From: Terriglobia bacterium
GTDB lineage: Bacteria; Acidobacteriota; Terriglobia; JAIQFV01
DNA length: 56,834 nucleotides
Direction of reading: 5' to 3'
Assembly: GCA_020072965.1 (NCBI GenBank)
Contig: JAIQFY010000036.1
Span: 1 to 56,834 of the forward strand
Under the pieces are notes generated by a model that was given only the letters and a program-made list of their open reading frames with translations, was not told the DNA's origin and did not search any database. A program made the translations under genes and the position numbers. Of the stretch, positions 43,067 through 52,113 are shown one piece after another. The stretch's first letter is position 1; every line of letters starts with the position of its first letter.

Positions 43067-44263
43067 TCACGCGGGCCTTACGGCCGCCACAATCGCCTCG
43101 GCAGCTGCTTCTGCCGCCACTTCGCCGACGACATTAACATCGGCCCTCCTCGAGTGGCGCTCATCGAAGACGGACAACGCAAACACAGTGTCGCCGTCCA
43201 GCTGGGTATGGGCAGGACGGAGCACGCGCGCCAGGCCGTTCTGCGCCATCTGCGCGATCTTTTGCATTTGGATTTTGTTGAAGACCGCATCGGTGGCAAT
43301 CACCACCAGGGTTGTGTTCTGGGGTTTCCAACGGGAGGCTGTGTCTGCGCTCTCCCGTTCAAACATTTTTCGGGTGCTCTCAGACATCTGCTCGGCGAGC
43401 ATGCGAAGGGACGCCCGCGCGGAGTCGCTCATGGGGGAACGGGTGTGACCGACACGGCGTCCGCTCACTCCGCGCCCCCGGCCGCCGGCCGGGACCTTGG
43501 ATGATTCTTCAGCGCCGGCCCTGAAACCTCTGCACAGGATTCCCCGCTTCATCTGCGCGACCGTATCCGCGAATCTCTTCGAGCCAGGGGAGACGCGGGC
43601 GCCCGCGAGAATTCGTCCACTCCGCGGGTCAACCACATCCCCAAAGGCATTCACGACCGCAAAGGCCTGCACCGTGATCCGGTTCAGGGACGAAGGATTG
43701 CGGCTCTTCGGGATGCGTGCTGAACTTAGGCGCGGTTTCGTGTCGGACGCAGATAAACGCACCATGCTGAATCCGAACCCGCCGGGCGACGCACATTCCA
43801 CTCCAAACAATTTTCCCACCGTGGCACCCGTCCCTGCGCCGACGGCACCTTGCTCCACGCGATCCGATCGCGCGGAGGCGGTGGCGCTGAATCCCGCCTG
43901 CTTGTCTGGTCTCACCCAGGGGTTTCCGACGCCCAGATCATACACGATGGCGGAGGCAACGATGGGAACATGGGTCACCCCCACGTCAAAACCGATCCCG
44001 CGTTGCTCCAGGTAATCCATCACCCCGTCCGCGGCAGCCAATCCAAAAGCGCTCCCGCCGGCTAGCACGATCGCATGGATCCGTTCGACCAGGTGACCGG
44101 GCTGACAGGAGGCGATTTCCCGTGTTCCCGAAGCTGACCCCCGGATGTCAACCCCCGGGACCGCGCCATGTTCGCAGACCAATACAGTACAGCCGGTCCT
44201 GGCCTGGGAGTCAGTGTAATGCCCCAGCGCGAGCCCGGGGATGAGTTGAACTGTGGACCTCAT
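43067..44263 (-). CDS. P1-family (DmpA/OAT-type) aminopeptidase
   Basis: A 398-residue member of peptidase family P1/S58, self-processing N-terminal-nucleophile enzymes. Marks: IPGLALGHYTDSQARTGCTV, VLAGGSAFGLAAADGVMDYLE, GAVGAGTGATVGKLFG, VNAFGDVVDP and NTTLVVIATDA, in which the residue after Asn is the expected cleavage site and nucleophile. An insertion of low complexity (~245-290, rich in Arg/Gly/Ser) precedes it and is longer than in most relatives. No signal peptide. Substrate unknown. Confidence 0.88.
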   Translation of the reverse strand: MRSTVQLIPGLALGHYTDSQARTGCTVLVCEHGAVPGVDIRGSASGTREIASCQPGHLVERIHAIVLAGGSAFGLAAADGVMDYLEQRGIGFDVGVTHVPIVASAIVYDLGVGNPWVRPDKQAGFSATASARSDRVEQGAVGAGTGATVGKLFGVECASPGGFGFSMVRLSASDTKPRLSSARIPKSRNPSSLNRITVQAFAVVNAFGDVVDPRSGRILAGARVSPGSKRFADTVAQMKRGILCRGFRAGAEESSKVPAGGRGRGVSGRRVGHTRSPMSDSARASLRMLAEQMSESTRKMFERESADTASRWKPQNTTLVVIATDAVFNKIQMQKIAQMAQNGLARVLRPAHTQLDGDTVFALSVFDERHSRRADVNVVGEVAAEAAAEAIVAAVRPA

Positions 44264-44359
44264 GTGATGGTGTTCGTCAAAGGGAGAAGCGCTCTGCGGC
44301 GGAGTGCAGGGAATGCTACCGTAGCAGGGGCCGATAGCGGTTCAATTCGATGAATCAGC

Positions 44360-44830
44360 TCACTTCCTGGGAGCATCCTTGCTATGGGCCGGCTCCATTG
44401 GACCCGGCGGGGGAGGCGCCGGCGTGCCACTGCCCGCGGGGGGAGTCACATTGGGATGTCCGGGGGGCAGTGGCGTTTCAGCAGAGGCCGGGGCGCCCGC
44501 ATGGCCCCCAAACATCGAACCACTGGTCGCTTCGCCCTTTTCCACTTCCCAACCGTCCGCCGTCTTCTTCAATGAGTATTTGTATCCAATGGTCATGTCA
44601 TTGGAACTGCCACCCTTGAACAGGACGTCTACCGTGGCCTGATTCTGCGCGACCTGGAAGTTCTTGTATTCCACTTTCAAGGCCTGCAAGTTGATGCTCT
44701 TCTTGGTGGTGAGGTATTTCTCCAGCGATTCCCGGATGGCTTTCTCCTCCGACGATCCCTGGGGGGCCTTGTTGCATGCCCCCGCCATCATCACCAGGCT
44801 CAGAAGAAATAGAGTGATTAATTTTTTCAA
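44360..44830 (-). CDS. predicted lipoprotein
   Basis: A 156-residue protein with a lipoprotein signal peptide ending MMAGAC (Cys at about residue 19). A small alpha/beta domain (IRESLEKYLTTKKSINLQAL; TVDVLFKGGSSNDMTIGYKY) is followed by a Pro/Gly-rich tail of about 45 residues. TTG at 44830 is chosen as start because GGAGG lies 7 nt upstream and it gives a normal signal (MKKLITLFLLSLV). Function unknown. It would be lipidated by Lgt and cleaved by LspA. Confidence 0.75.
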   Translation of the reverse strand: MKKLITLFLLSLVMMAGACNKAPQGSSEEKAIRESLEKYLTTKKSINLQALKVEYKNFQVAQNQATVDVLFKGGSSNDMTIGYKYSLKKTADGWEVEKGEATSGSMFGGHAGAPASAETPLPPGHPNVTPPAGSGTPAPPPPGPMEPAHSKDAPRK

Positions 44831-44934
44831 GTATGCCTCCGTCGATTTCAAGCACTCTGATACGGGCGTGTCAAAGCCCCTTCCGGGGATATTTCTCCAG
44901 CCTCAAGGGATGATTCCAAGGATGGGCCCGCCCT

Positions 44935-46158
44935 TCAAATTCTCTCTACAACGGTCGCGTCGGTGAGGCGCCAATCCTCGTCGCGGGATTCCGCGCCCCT
45001 GATCTTGACGATATCGCCACGAGTCAAATCACCGAACGCCCGATTGGCCGGGCCTTCGTGCCGGTCGAGGCGTGTGAACTGGAATCTTCCGGATTCACCG
45101 CACAGGAAGGCGCGCCGCTTTCCCTTCTCAACAATCAGCTCACTCACCATGCGCCAGCAGGCCGACAGTCCCGAGAGACCCATGGATGAATGATTTACAT
45201 CCAGAACATTTTTACCATCTTTTCGAAGGACGAGATAGGAAAATTTCAGCGCGTCTTTGCGGTTTCCAATGATCTGATCGATTGCTGTGACTTGCCTGGG
45301 CGGCCGCCACTCAAACTCGGTATGGCACCAGTCTTTTCTGTTCCCGGCGGCCACACAGGGACACGCGCGCTGGTGCACGCAGGGGGCGAAAACATTCGCG
45401 CCCGCGATTAGTTCGAGAACGGCGTTGTGCAGTTGGTGGAGTGTTCGGGAAGATTCCCGAAGCGCTGGCTCAATCAGAATCAAACTCCCGTGAAACTCCA
45501 ATTGGTCGAGCAGTCCCCGGATCAGACTGACTTGAGCAAGGAGAGACATCGGTCCCGAATCCGCCAGCTCGTTCCAAACGTTGGCCAGAATGATGATGTC
45601 AAACAGACCGTGGAGGTCGGGCTGAGCGGCGGGCCGGGCCAACATCTCCTGGATTGATGCAGCCAGTGTCTTTAAGCCCGCCCGTCTCTCTTCGATCCCG
45701 ATCCGGTCTCGAAGGCAGTGAAAAAGGTGCCGGCATATCTTCAGCATCTCGCGATTCGGATCGACTGCAGAGAAATGAAATCCGCCGTCCGGTGAGAGCG
45801 CGTGTAGATATTCCAGTGCGGCGAGCGTCATCGTGCCTGGGCCGGCCCCGACATCCAGAACCCGGAACGGCCGTTGATCGTCCGAGCGTTTCCGGGCGAC
45901 TTGCTCCACGAGCTGCGGTTTCATCTCATCGAAGACCGCTTCCAGCTTGCTGTAATTGGCGGGGAGAAAATAGGCAAGGTAAGCGGCCCGGCTATCTGGA
46001 TCGGCCAGGTAGTCTTCCGGCCGCGCCCCGCGATGGGATGTAAAGAAGGCGGATAGCTTCGCGACAGCTCGGGCCAGGGCCGCCGGCGATAAGCCATGCC
46101 GGAGCGTTTCAATGCAACTCTCCAGCTCGGGAGGAAAATCGTATGCAAGGCGGGTCAT
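44935..46158 (-). CDS. Rsm22-like ribosomal small-subunit methyltransferase-family protein
   Basis: A 407-residue protein of the Rsm22 family, linked to small ribosomal subunit assembly. The SAM-binding core shows FRVLDVGAGPGTMTLAALEYL and FSAVDPNREMLKICRHLF. A Cys cluster CVHQRACPCVAAGNRKDWCH gives four Cys likely to bind Fe-S or zinc, as in the mitochondrial homologue. The C-terminal part resembles an OB-type domain (DLTRGDIVKIRGAE). It starts 10 nt after the TPR lipoprotein gene, so the two are an operon. Confidence 0.85.
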   Translation of the reverse strand: MTRLAYDFPPELESCIETLRHGLSPAALARAVAKLSAFFTSHRGARPEDYLADPDSRAAYLAYFLPANYSKLEAVFDEMKPQLVEQVARKRSDDQRPFRVLDVGAGPGTMTLAALEYLHALSPDGGFHFSAVDPNREMLKICRHLFHCLRDRIGIEERRAGLKTLAASIQEMLARPAAQPDLHGLFDIIILANVWNELADSGPMSLLAQVSLIRGLLDQLEFHGSLILIEPALRESSRTLHQLHNAVLELIAGANVFAPCVHQRACPCVAAGNRKDWCHTEFEWRPPRQVTAIDQIIGNRKDALKFSYLVLRKDGKNVLDVNHSSMGLSGLSACWRMVSELIVEKGKRRAFLCGESGRFQFTRLDRHEGPANRAFGDLTRGDIVKIRGAESRDEDWRLTDATVVERI

Positions 46159-46168
46159 GGGACTCAGA

Positions 46169-47068
46169 TTACTTGTTCGGAGCCGGTTCGGCAGGCTGGT
46201 GACGAGCCGCCGCGGAGGCTTTTCCCTTCGGAGGTGATTTCCTTATCCAGTTCACCTCGTGCGGAGTTCGCCGATCGCTCTTCCGCCTCTCGAGTTCTGC
46301 GAGCTGCTGGGCCACAAAATCGCGATCCTCGGGGCGGGGGGTGATCTTCTTTAATGCGGCGATGGCCTGATCGAGCCGCTCCTGGGAGACATAGCAGTCG
46401 ACGATCTCGAGCTGGGCGTGCCGGCGGCATTCCTCGCATTTCGAATGGTCAATGATGTCCTGAAGCTGAACAACGGCCTCGTGCCATTGCTTGCGAATCT
46501 CGTAAATGGCCGCCAGCTTGATCCTTGCTTCGTCCGATCGGTGCTCTTCGGGCTGGTCCTGAATCAGTTTCTTGAATTCAATGATCGCCTGGTCAAACTG
46601 GTCAAGATGAAAGTAGTCCGTGGCGATTTTGTATCGGACCCGCCGCCATTCATCCCGGCTCGGCGTGTGCAGGGAAATCTGTTCGAGGATATCGATGGCT
46701 TTACGATAATCCTGTATGTCCCGCTCATACAGCTCCGCAAGACGATCGCCCACCGTGAAAGTATACTGGCTGCTTGGGTATTTCTCCAGGAACCCTTCGT
46801 AAGCGGCTTGCGCCTTGCCCGAGTTTCGGAGGTTGAGGTAATAAATGTTTCCGAGGTTGTAGAGGCCCTTCTCCGCAAATTCTCCACTAGGGTGCTTCTG
46901 CAGGTAGGATTCATAGAGAAGGACGGCCTGGTCATAACTCCCCACGCGTTGCGCCCCCTCAGCCCTGCCAAACAGGTGTGACTCGCTTCGGGAACACGCC
47001 GCCAACCCGATCATACAAAACCCTAATAAGACAATGCCCAGGCGTGGAGGTAAGTGTAAGCTTTTCAC
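46169..47068 (-). CDS. TPR lipoprotein, BamD-like
   Basis: A 299-residue protein with a lipoprotein signal (GIVLLGFCMIGLAACS) and TPR repeats (YDQAVLLYESYLQKHPSGEFAEKGLYNLG; AQAAYEGFLEKYPSSQY; FDQAIIEFKKLIQDQPEE), the layout of BamD/YfiO and related envelope scaffold proteins. Two CxxC-like Cys (CEEC) lie near residue 225. GTG 47068 is preferred over ATG 47107: GGGGGT lies just upstream, and an extended -10 box places the transcription start at about 47107. A role in outer-membrane assembly is likely but not shown. Confidence 0.8.
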   Translation of the reverse strand: MKSLHLPPRLGIVLLGFCMIGLAACSRSESHLFGRAEGAQRVGSYDQAVLLYESYLQKHPSGEFAEKGLYNLGNIYYLNLRNSGKAQAAYEGFLEKYPSSQYTFTVGDRLAELYERDIQDYRKAIDILEQISLHTPSRDEWRRVRYKIATDYFHLDQFDQAIIEFKKLIQDQPEEHRSDEARIKLAAIYEIRKQWHEAVVQLQDIIDHSKCEECRRHAQLEIVDCYVSQERLDQAIAALKKITPRPEDRDFVAQQLAELERRKSDRRTPHEVNWIRKSPPKGKASAAARHQPAEPAPNK

Positions 47069-47113
47069 CAGACCCCCGCTTAAACTGGAATTTTTCAAGC
47101 CGTGCATCTATAA

Positions 47114-47122
47114 ATTATATCA
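47114..47122 (-). promoter_or_regulatory. extended -10 promoter for the TPR-Rsm22 operon
   Basis: TGATATAAT on the minus strand, with no good -35. It lies about 45 nt upstream of the GTG start at 47068 and decides against the ATG at 47107, which would be at the transcript's first bases. Confidence 0.5.
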
Positions 47123-47353
47123 CGCGACCTGGGGCCCCGCCGCCGCGGCGAAACAACTGCGAGCTTTTGGACCCTACGTGACCTTGCGTCCTCTCCAAAT
47201 CGTTGAGATCGCCAATCAAGATTGCATCTCTCCGGGCCCTCTCTCCCGAACCCGGTCCCCACACGGTAGATATGATAATCCGTGCCTTGATTTCCGGGAG
47301 AAACCACACCTTGATCTCGATCGCCTGGAGTGAGAGAATTAGAAACAGACAAC

Positions 47354-49639
47354 ATGGAACGACAATCAATGCCCATCTCCTCGAGATGGCTTCAAGGAGC
47401 GATCCTCACTTACCTCGTGGGATTTTCAATCCTGGGTGCTCTGGCCTACCTGGTTTACCAGCGACAACCGCCGATTCCTGGCCGAGTGGTCAGTGCAGGC
47501 GGGGAAGTGTTGTTCACCCGGCAAGATATCATGGAGGGGATGAACGTCTTTCAGCGCTATGGGCTCATGGAATACGGTTCAGTTTATGGTCATGGGGCCT
47601 ATCTCGGCCCTGACTTCACAGCTGACTACCTCCATAAGACGGCTGAAATTCTGCTCCGGCGGTATGAATCGGACGTGCCGGGCCGCGTCCCGGCTAATTC
47701 CCGGGTGGTAACTGAGCTGCACGAAAATGCATATGATGGCGGGACCGACACCATCATTTGGAGCGACGCACGGGCCTCCGCCCACCGGATGATGGAAGAC
47801 TACTACCAGTCCGTGTTTCACAACAAAGAGAGTGAAGGGGGCGCGCAGGCGCTATGGATCGCTGATCGGAAACAGATCCGAAAACTCACCGCATTTTTCG
47901 CCTGGACCGCCTGGACCGGCACGACAAACCGTCCCGGAGAGAACAGTTCCTACACCAACAATTGGCCTCCGGAACCGCTCGCCGGTAATACGGTGACGCC
48001 GGAGGCCGTTACCTGGAGCGTCATCTCCATCATCGGCCTGTTTGGCGGGACAGGACTGGTACTGTTTTTTTTCGGGAGGTACGACTGGCTGGGATGGAGT
48101 GAGTCGCCGCGCCAGGTGCGGTTGCGCCCCGTGGAGGAGGTTGCGCTGGCCCCCGCCCAACGAGCAGTGGTGTGGTTTCTCGTGGTGACCTCAGTTCTTT
48201 TCTTCGTCCAAACCTTGTGTGGAGGTCTCGTTGCTCATTTCAGGGCCGAGCCCGGAAATTTCTTCGGATTCGACATTTCCCGAATTCTTCCTTACAACAT
48301 TGCCCGAACGTGGCATGTCCAGCTTTCTATCTTCTGGGTTTCAGCGTCCTATCTGGCCATGGGAATCTTCCTGGTCCCACTGATCGCCGGACGTGAGCGG
48401 AGCGGTCAGGCGCCGTTGACGATCGCCCTCCTCCTTGCGCTCGTCGTGGTGGTGTTTGGGAGCCTGACGGGTGAGTATGCAAGCATCAAAGGCTGGCTCG
48501 ACAAAGGGTGGTTCTGGTTCGGCGATCAGGGATGGGAGTATCTTGATCTCGGTCGAATATGGCAGATCCTGCTCGTGATCGCGCTATTCTTGTGGGTATT
48601 CATCTTGTACCGGGGATTGAAAGGAAAATTGCGAGAGCAACACCATGGGACGATGCCCTGGCTCCTGTTTTACGCCGCGCTGACAATCCCCGCGTTCTAT
48701 GCGGTGGGCCTCCTGACCAGTCCGGAACGGGGATTTGTAATCACCGATTTCTGGCGATTCTGGGTGGTCCATCTCTGGGTGGAGGATTTTCTGGAACTGT
48801 TCACCACCGTGATGGTGGCTTACATGTTCGTTCTGATGGGCACGGTTCGGGAAAAGACTGCCATCCGCATCATCTATCTCGACGTTATCTTGTATTCCCT
48901 GGGCGGTGTGGTCGGCACCATGCATCATCTTTACTTCAGCGGGACCCCCGCGGTCCACATGGCCCTCGGTGCCGCGTTTTCTGCGCTGGAAGTCATCCCG
49001 CTGGTGTTGCTGACGCTCGAAGCCTGGGGGTTCATGCGGTCGGGGGAGCAATCCGTGGCGGGGAAAGACCATATCCACCGCTGGGCGGTTTGGTTCCTCG
49101 TTGCGGTGGGCGTATGGAACTTTGTCGGCGCAGGCATCTTCGGGTTCCTGGTCAATCTGCCTGTCGTGAGTTATTACGAGATTGGAACGAATCTGACTGC
49201 CAATCATGCTCACACCGCGATGATGGGGGTCTACGGGATGCTCGCGATCGGACTCTTGCTCTTCTGCCTGCGTTACCTCATGCAGCCCGCCAAATGGAGC
49301 GATCGCGCCGCCAAGATCTCCTTCTGGTCGCTCAACATAGGATTGACCTGGATGGCTTTCTTCAATCTTTTCCCCATCGGGATCGTTCAACTCAATGACG
49401 CTGTCAGCCGGGGCTATTGGCATGCGCGAAGCCTGAATTTCGTGATGACGAAGTGGGTGCATATCCTGGAATGGGCGCGACTGCCCGGCGATGGGCTTTT
49501 CATTCTGGGCGGGGCATTGCCTCTGTGCTGGCTCTGTTGGCGAGCGGTACGCTATCCGAACCCCGGGCAGAGCAAGCCGGACACGGAGCTGCCTGTACCT
49601 TTGTTCACCCATGAGGCTGGATCCGCAAGCAGAGGATGA
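47354..49639 (+). CDS. norZ: quinol-dependent nitric oxide reductase
   Basis: A 761-residue single-subunit qNOR reducing NO to N2O with quinol electrons. The N-terminal extension (VVSAGGEVLFTRQDIMEGMNVF...YGSVYGHGAYLGPDF) mimics the NorC domain without a heme motif and marks the qNOR class. The core has ~12 helices with His ligands in RTWHVQLSIFWV, WVVHLWVEDFLELFTT, HHLYFSG and ANHAHTAMMGVYG. It stands alone, without norD/norQ, and probably serves NO detoxification or simple denitrification. It draws on the quinol pool fed by the Qrc-like complex. Upstream regulation is not clear. Confidence 0.93.
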   Translation: MERQSMPISSRWLQGAILTYLVGFSILGALAYLVYQRQPPIPGRVVSAGGEVLFTRQDIMEGMNVFQRYGLMEYGSVYGHGAYLGPDFTADYLHKTAEILLRRYESDVPGRVPANSRVVTELHENAYDGGTDTIIWSDARASAHRMMEDYYQSVFHNKESEGGAQALWIADRKQIRKLTAFFAWTAWTGTTNRPGENSSYTNNWPPEPLAGNTVTPEAVTWSVISIIGLFGGTGLVLFFFGRYDWLGWSESPRQVRLRPVEEVALAPAQRAVVWFLVVTSVLFFVQTLCGGLVAHFRAEPGNFFGFDISRILPYNIARTWHVQLSIFWVSASYLAMGIFLVPLIAGRERSGQAPLTIALLLALVVVVFGSLTGEYASIKGWLDKGWFWFGDQGWEYLDLGRIWQILLVIALFLWVFILYRGLKGKLREQHHGTMPWLLFYAALTIPAFYAVGLLTSPERGFVITDFWRFWVVHLWVEDFLELFTTVMVAYMFVLMGTVREKTAIRIIYLDVILYSLGGVVGTMHHLYFSGTPAVHMALGAAFSALEVIPLVLLTLEAWGFMRSGEQSVAGKDHIHRWAVWFLVAVGVWNFVGAGIFGFLVNLPVVSYYEIGTNLTANHAHTAMMGVYGMLAIGLLLFCLRYLMQPAKWSDRAAKISFWSLNIGLTWMAFFNLFPIGIVQLNDAVSRGYWHARSLNFVMTKWVHILEWARLPGDGLFILGGALPLCWLCWRAVRYPNPGQSKPDTELPVPLFTHEAGSASRG

Positions 49640-49969
49640 TTTGGCTTGATCAGATCCATCAGGAACGGATCCTCCCCGCGTCAGCAATTAGAGTTCCGGC
49701 TTCCCTCTGTTTTCCAGGCTGCTCGTTACTGCCCTTTCCAAGCTCCGGTCGGCATGACTCCCTCCATTCTAGTCCTGTATGCAGGTGTGCGGCGTGGCAC
49801 GCCATGTTTGCCCACCGAAGGGCGGTGCATTCATCGTGGTTGATGCGCTTGATGTGACGAAGACCGAACGGTTTGCATATGAATGGGGAAGTGGCCTTCC
49901 GCAGATTGCCTCCTCCCGCCCCGTGAGATCTCGAATGCTTGCGAGCGCCACAGGCTCCCCTCTTTCCGT
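49640..49969. other. intergenic spacer
   Basis: Spacer of 330 bp between the converging ends of the NO reductase and the XRE regulator. No gene, repeat or terminator was recognised. Confidence 0.5.
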
Positions 49970-50827
49970 TCACTGGGATCGGAAATGAAGCGGGTCTCTG
50001 AGATTCTGCAACTCCCGGTAATAATAGAGCGGGGTGGGTCGCTTTCCTTTGAATCGCAGCTTCCTGAGGAATTCGATTTCCTCCTCGGTCGCATTGCCGC
50101 TCAGGGAAGCCTCCTCGAGGAACTCTTTGAATCCCGGCTCTTCGGTGGCGGGCGGCTCGGGTTTCTTTTCAACATACTCAAATCTCTTGGGGTGCCCCGG
50201 CGCCACTCTGCGGTTCAAGATGACCTCCATGCCGAACGTTGCGAGGTTGATGTCCCACGACTCGATCAGCGGATCCAGGAATGAGACGCAGTTCTCAACG
50301 GACACGTTAAAGATATCGGCGTCCAGGAATTCAAGAACAATGACCCGCATCTCCTCGTAAGTGCGCTGGCTGAGTCGCGCCATCAGGCGGAGCCAGTTTT
50401 CGCTTTCCAATTCCTCCTGGGCCACTCTTTTCACCACGTCCAGCAGTTTCTGTATGACCAGGCGTTCCAATTCGCCGAACGGCTGCTTCTCAAAAATCGC
50501 GCGGATTTGTTTCATTTTGGCGGGCCTGCATTTGCGGAGCACCAGTTCGCGAACCTCTTTGAAGAGGGGCGCGGGAGGTTCGCCCAGTCTTCTCTTTAGT
50601 TCCTCCTGGCGCTGAAGGTCAGCCAGCTTCGAAAGCTTGCTTCCAGGGAGCTTAAGAAACTTCCCCATTTTTTCATAGATGTCTGTCCGGCTCGGGGTGG
50701 GGGGCGTTTTCTTCCCCGTCAGCAACTGCGAGATGTAAGACTCTGTGACTTGTGCGGCAGTCGCCAAACCTCTCTGCTCGAGGCCCATTTGATCCAGCCG
50801 TTTCCTGATCACCAAAGCAAGATTCAC
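49970..50827 (-). CDS. XRE-family transcriptional regulator
   Basis: A 285-residue protein. An N-terminal HTH of the Xre/Cro type (LVIRKRLDQMGLEQRGLATAAQVTESYISQLLTGKKTPP) binds DNA. The remaining ~210 residues are charged and helical with no recognised ligand domain. GTG 50827 has AGGGAG 7 nt upstream. TGATTAA direct repeats at 50843 and 50857, close to its own start, are candidate autoregulatory sites. It is divergent from a run of small plus-strand genes. Confidence 0.85.
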   Translation of the reverse strand: MNLALVIRKRLDQMGLEQRGLATAAQVTESYISQLLTGKKTPPTPSRTDIYEKMGKFLKLPGSKLSKLADLQRQEELKRRLGEPPAPLFKEVRELVLRKCRPAKMKQIRAIFEKQPFGELERLVIQKLLDVVKRVAQEELESENWLRLMARLSQRTYEEMRVIVLEFLDADIFNVSVENCVSFLDPLIESWDINLATFGMEVILNRRVAPGHPKRFEYVEKKPEPPATEEPGFKEFLEEASLSGNATEEEIEFLRKLRFKGKRPTPLYYYRELQNLRDPLHFRSQ

Positions 50828-50842
50828 AGAATGTCTCCCTTC

Positions 50843-50863
50843 TGATTAACTCTGTTTGATTAA
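50843..50863. promoter_or_regulatory. TGATTAA direct repeat, candidate operator
   Basis: TGATTAA at 50843-50849 and 50857-50863, spaced 14 bp start to start, immediately upstream of the XRE gene. Related TTAA words recur in the operator at 50917-50934. Confidence 0.4.
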
Positions 50864-50899
50864 GTCTTGCCAGCCTTCTGACACTATATCAGATTCAAC

Positions 50900-50934
50900 T
50901 TGACAAAAAAAGTAAATTAACCTAATGTGGTTAA
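50900..50934 (+). promoter_or_regulatory. promoter with overlapping operator for the monooxygenase-like gene
   Basis: TTGACA (perfect -35) at 50900-50905, 17-bp spacer, TAATGT at 50923-50928. The dyad TTAACC-N6-GGTTAA at 50917-50934 covers the -10, where a repressor such as the divergent XRE protein would act. Confidence 0.6.
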
Positions 50935-51028
50935 CGACAGTGAGGAATTACCTCCACTCTCCAAATGATCTGAACTAAGTCAGGTTATCTGAAATCGACC
51001 TCTTAGAAGACAACAACGGAGGTGTCCC

Positions 51029-51352
51029 ATGTATGCACGAAATGTCTCCTTCCATCTAAAAACCAACAGCGTCGCGGAGTTTACCGAGACCATTGAGAAC
51101 AAGATCATTCCCCTCCTGCGAAAACAGAGGGGCTTCCAGGACGAGATCACGTTTGTCGATCCGGTGAAATTGGACGCGATTGGAATCAGTTTGTGGGAGA
51201 ACAAAGAGGATGCGGATGCCTACAACCGCGGAACGTATCCGGAAGTTCTAAAAGGCTTGGCAAGAGTGGTTGAGGGCACCCCTCAGGTTCGGACCTTTGA
51301 GGTATGCAACTCGACCTTCCACAAGGTCGCAGCTCTTACCTTGGCCCTCTGA
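51029..51352 (+). CDS. ABM-like dimeric alpha-beta barrel protein
   Basis: A 107-residue protein of the antibiotic-biosynthesis-monooxygenase-like fold (MYARNVSFHLKTNSVAEFTE; IIPLLRKQRGFQDEITFVD; ISLWENKEDADAYN). Such proteins range from heme-degrading or cofactor-free oxygenases to stress proteins of unknown role. CGGAGGT precedes ATG 51029. It is the first gene after the XRE-controlled promoter. Confidence 0.75.
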   Translation: MYARNVSFHLKTNSVAEFTETIENKIIPLLRKQRGFQDEITFVDPVKLDAIGISLWENKEDADAYNRGTYPEVLKGLARVVEGTPQVRTFEVCNSTFHKVAALTLAL

Positions 51353-51452
51353 TAGGTGACCGTGGTTTTTCCAGTGGGGGCGGCCAAGTCTGCCCTATTC
51401 CCGCTCCAGCGAAGAAGAATCTTTGAACAACAAGAAGAAACGAGGCTTTCAA

Positions 51453-51803
51453 ATGCTTACGAAGATTATGAAATGGGTTTCCTTCGCGGCGTTGATTTTG
51501 GCGTTGATCTGGCGCTCCTCCGCGGGCATGCTCATAGCGGTTGAGTTGGTAGTTTCCGTGGGCGCCCTGCTGGTCGTCGCCCAGGCCCTGCGCGCTCGCA
51601 AGTACGTATGGGGCGCAGGATTTATGGCCATAGCCGTGCTTTTCAACCCCGTTGCGCCATTTCCGCTTTCTCGCGCGATGTTTTTCTGGTTGGTATTGAT
51701 CTCCATGTCGGCGTTTCTGGCCTCTATGGCCGCATTGAAAATGCAGCCCATACTCTCGATGCCCTCCATTGCGAACTTGAAGCCGGGAAGAGAGTCATTT
51801 TAG
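51453..51803 (+). CDS. small four-helix membrane protein
   Basis: A 116-residue hydrophobic protein with about four helices. The segment FNPVAPFPLSRAMFFWLVLI resembles a conserved motif of small DUF6804-like membrane proteins. ATG 51453 (GAGG 8 nt upstream) is preferred to the TTG at 51423. Function unknown. Confidence 0.65.
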   Translation: MLTKIMKWVSFAALILALIWRSSAGMLIAVELVVSVGALLVVAQALRARKYVWGAGFMAIAVLFNPVAPFPLSRAMFFWLVLISMSAFLASMAALKMQPILSMPSIANLKPGRESF

Positions 51804-51858
51804 GACCGGGCACAAGGAAGTCCAGAACATTACCTTAGAGGCGAGCAGAGGAGGAACC

Positions 51859-51996
51859 ATGTCAGAGCGAAATGGGGACAAAGCCAGATTCGGCCGTGAA
51901 CGAAAGCACAAGATTCTTCAGCGGAAGCGGACTCGAGAAGCGCAGAGAACACAAGAAAATAAAAGCTCCAGGAAGACGAGCCCCGGGCCCGATTAG
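51859..51996 (+). CDS. 45-residue basic protein
   Basis: ATG 51859 to TAG 51994-51996, beginning MSERNGDKARFGRERKHKIL, with an excellent AGGAGG 5 nt upstream. The composition (Arg/Lys about one third, no hydrophobic core) suggests a nucleic-acid- or ribosome-associated peptide. I recall similar short NGDK/RFxRxRKxK proteins from Acidobacteria, but could not check. It sits 55 nt after the small membrane protein gene and was too short to be picked up by length-based gene calls. Confidence 0.7.
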   Translation: MSERNGDKARFGRERKHKILQRKRTREAQRTQENKSSRKTSPGPD

Positions 51997-52113
51997 AAAG
52001 AGAGTTGTATGTAGGCCGCTCGGGCTGATCGAGGGGTTCCATAAGGCAGGTTCCTTCCAGGTTGAGTGGAATCTTTCGAATCGTAAAACGCTAACTGCCT
52101 TGGCGCGGCTTCC

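Noticed and set aside
47311-47324. FNR/NnrR-like site TTGAT-CTCG-ATCGC upstream of the NO reductase
   Set aside because: The second half-site is poor (3/5) and it is only about 30 bp before the ATG; not enough to call.
48559-49687. Long frames on both strands over the NO reductase gene
   Set aside because: Shadows of the reductase frame caused by biased codon use; no motifs.
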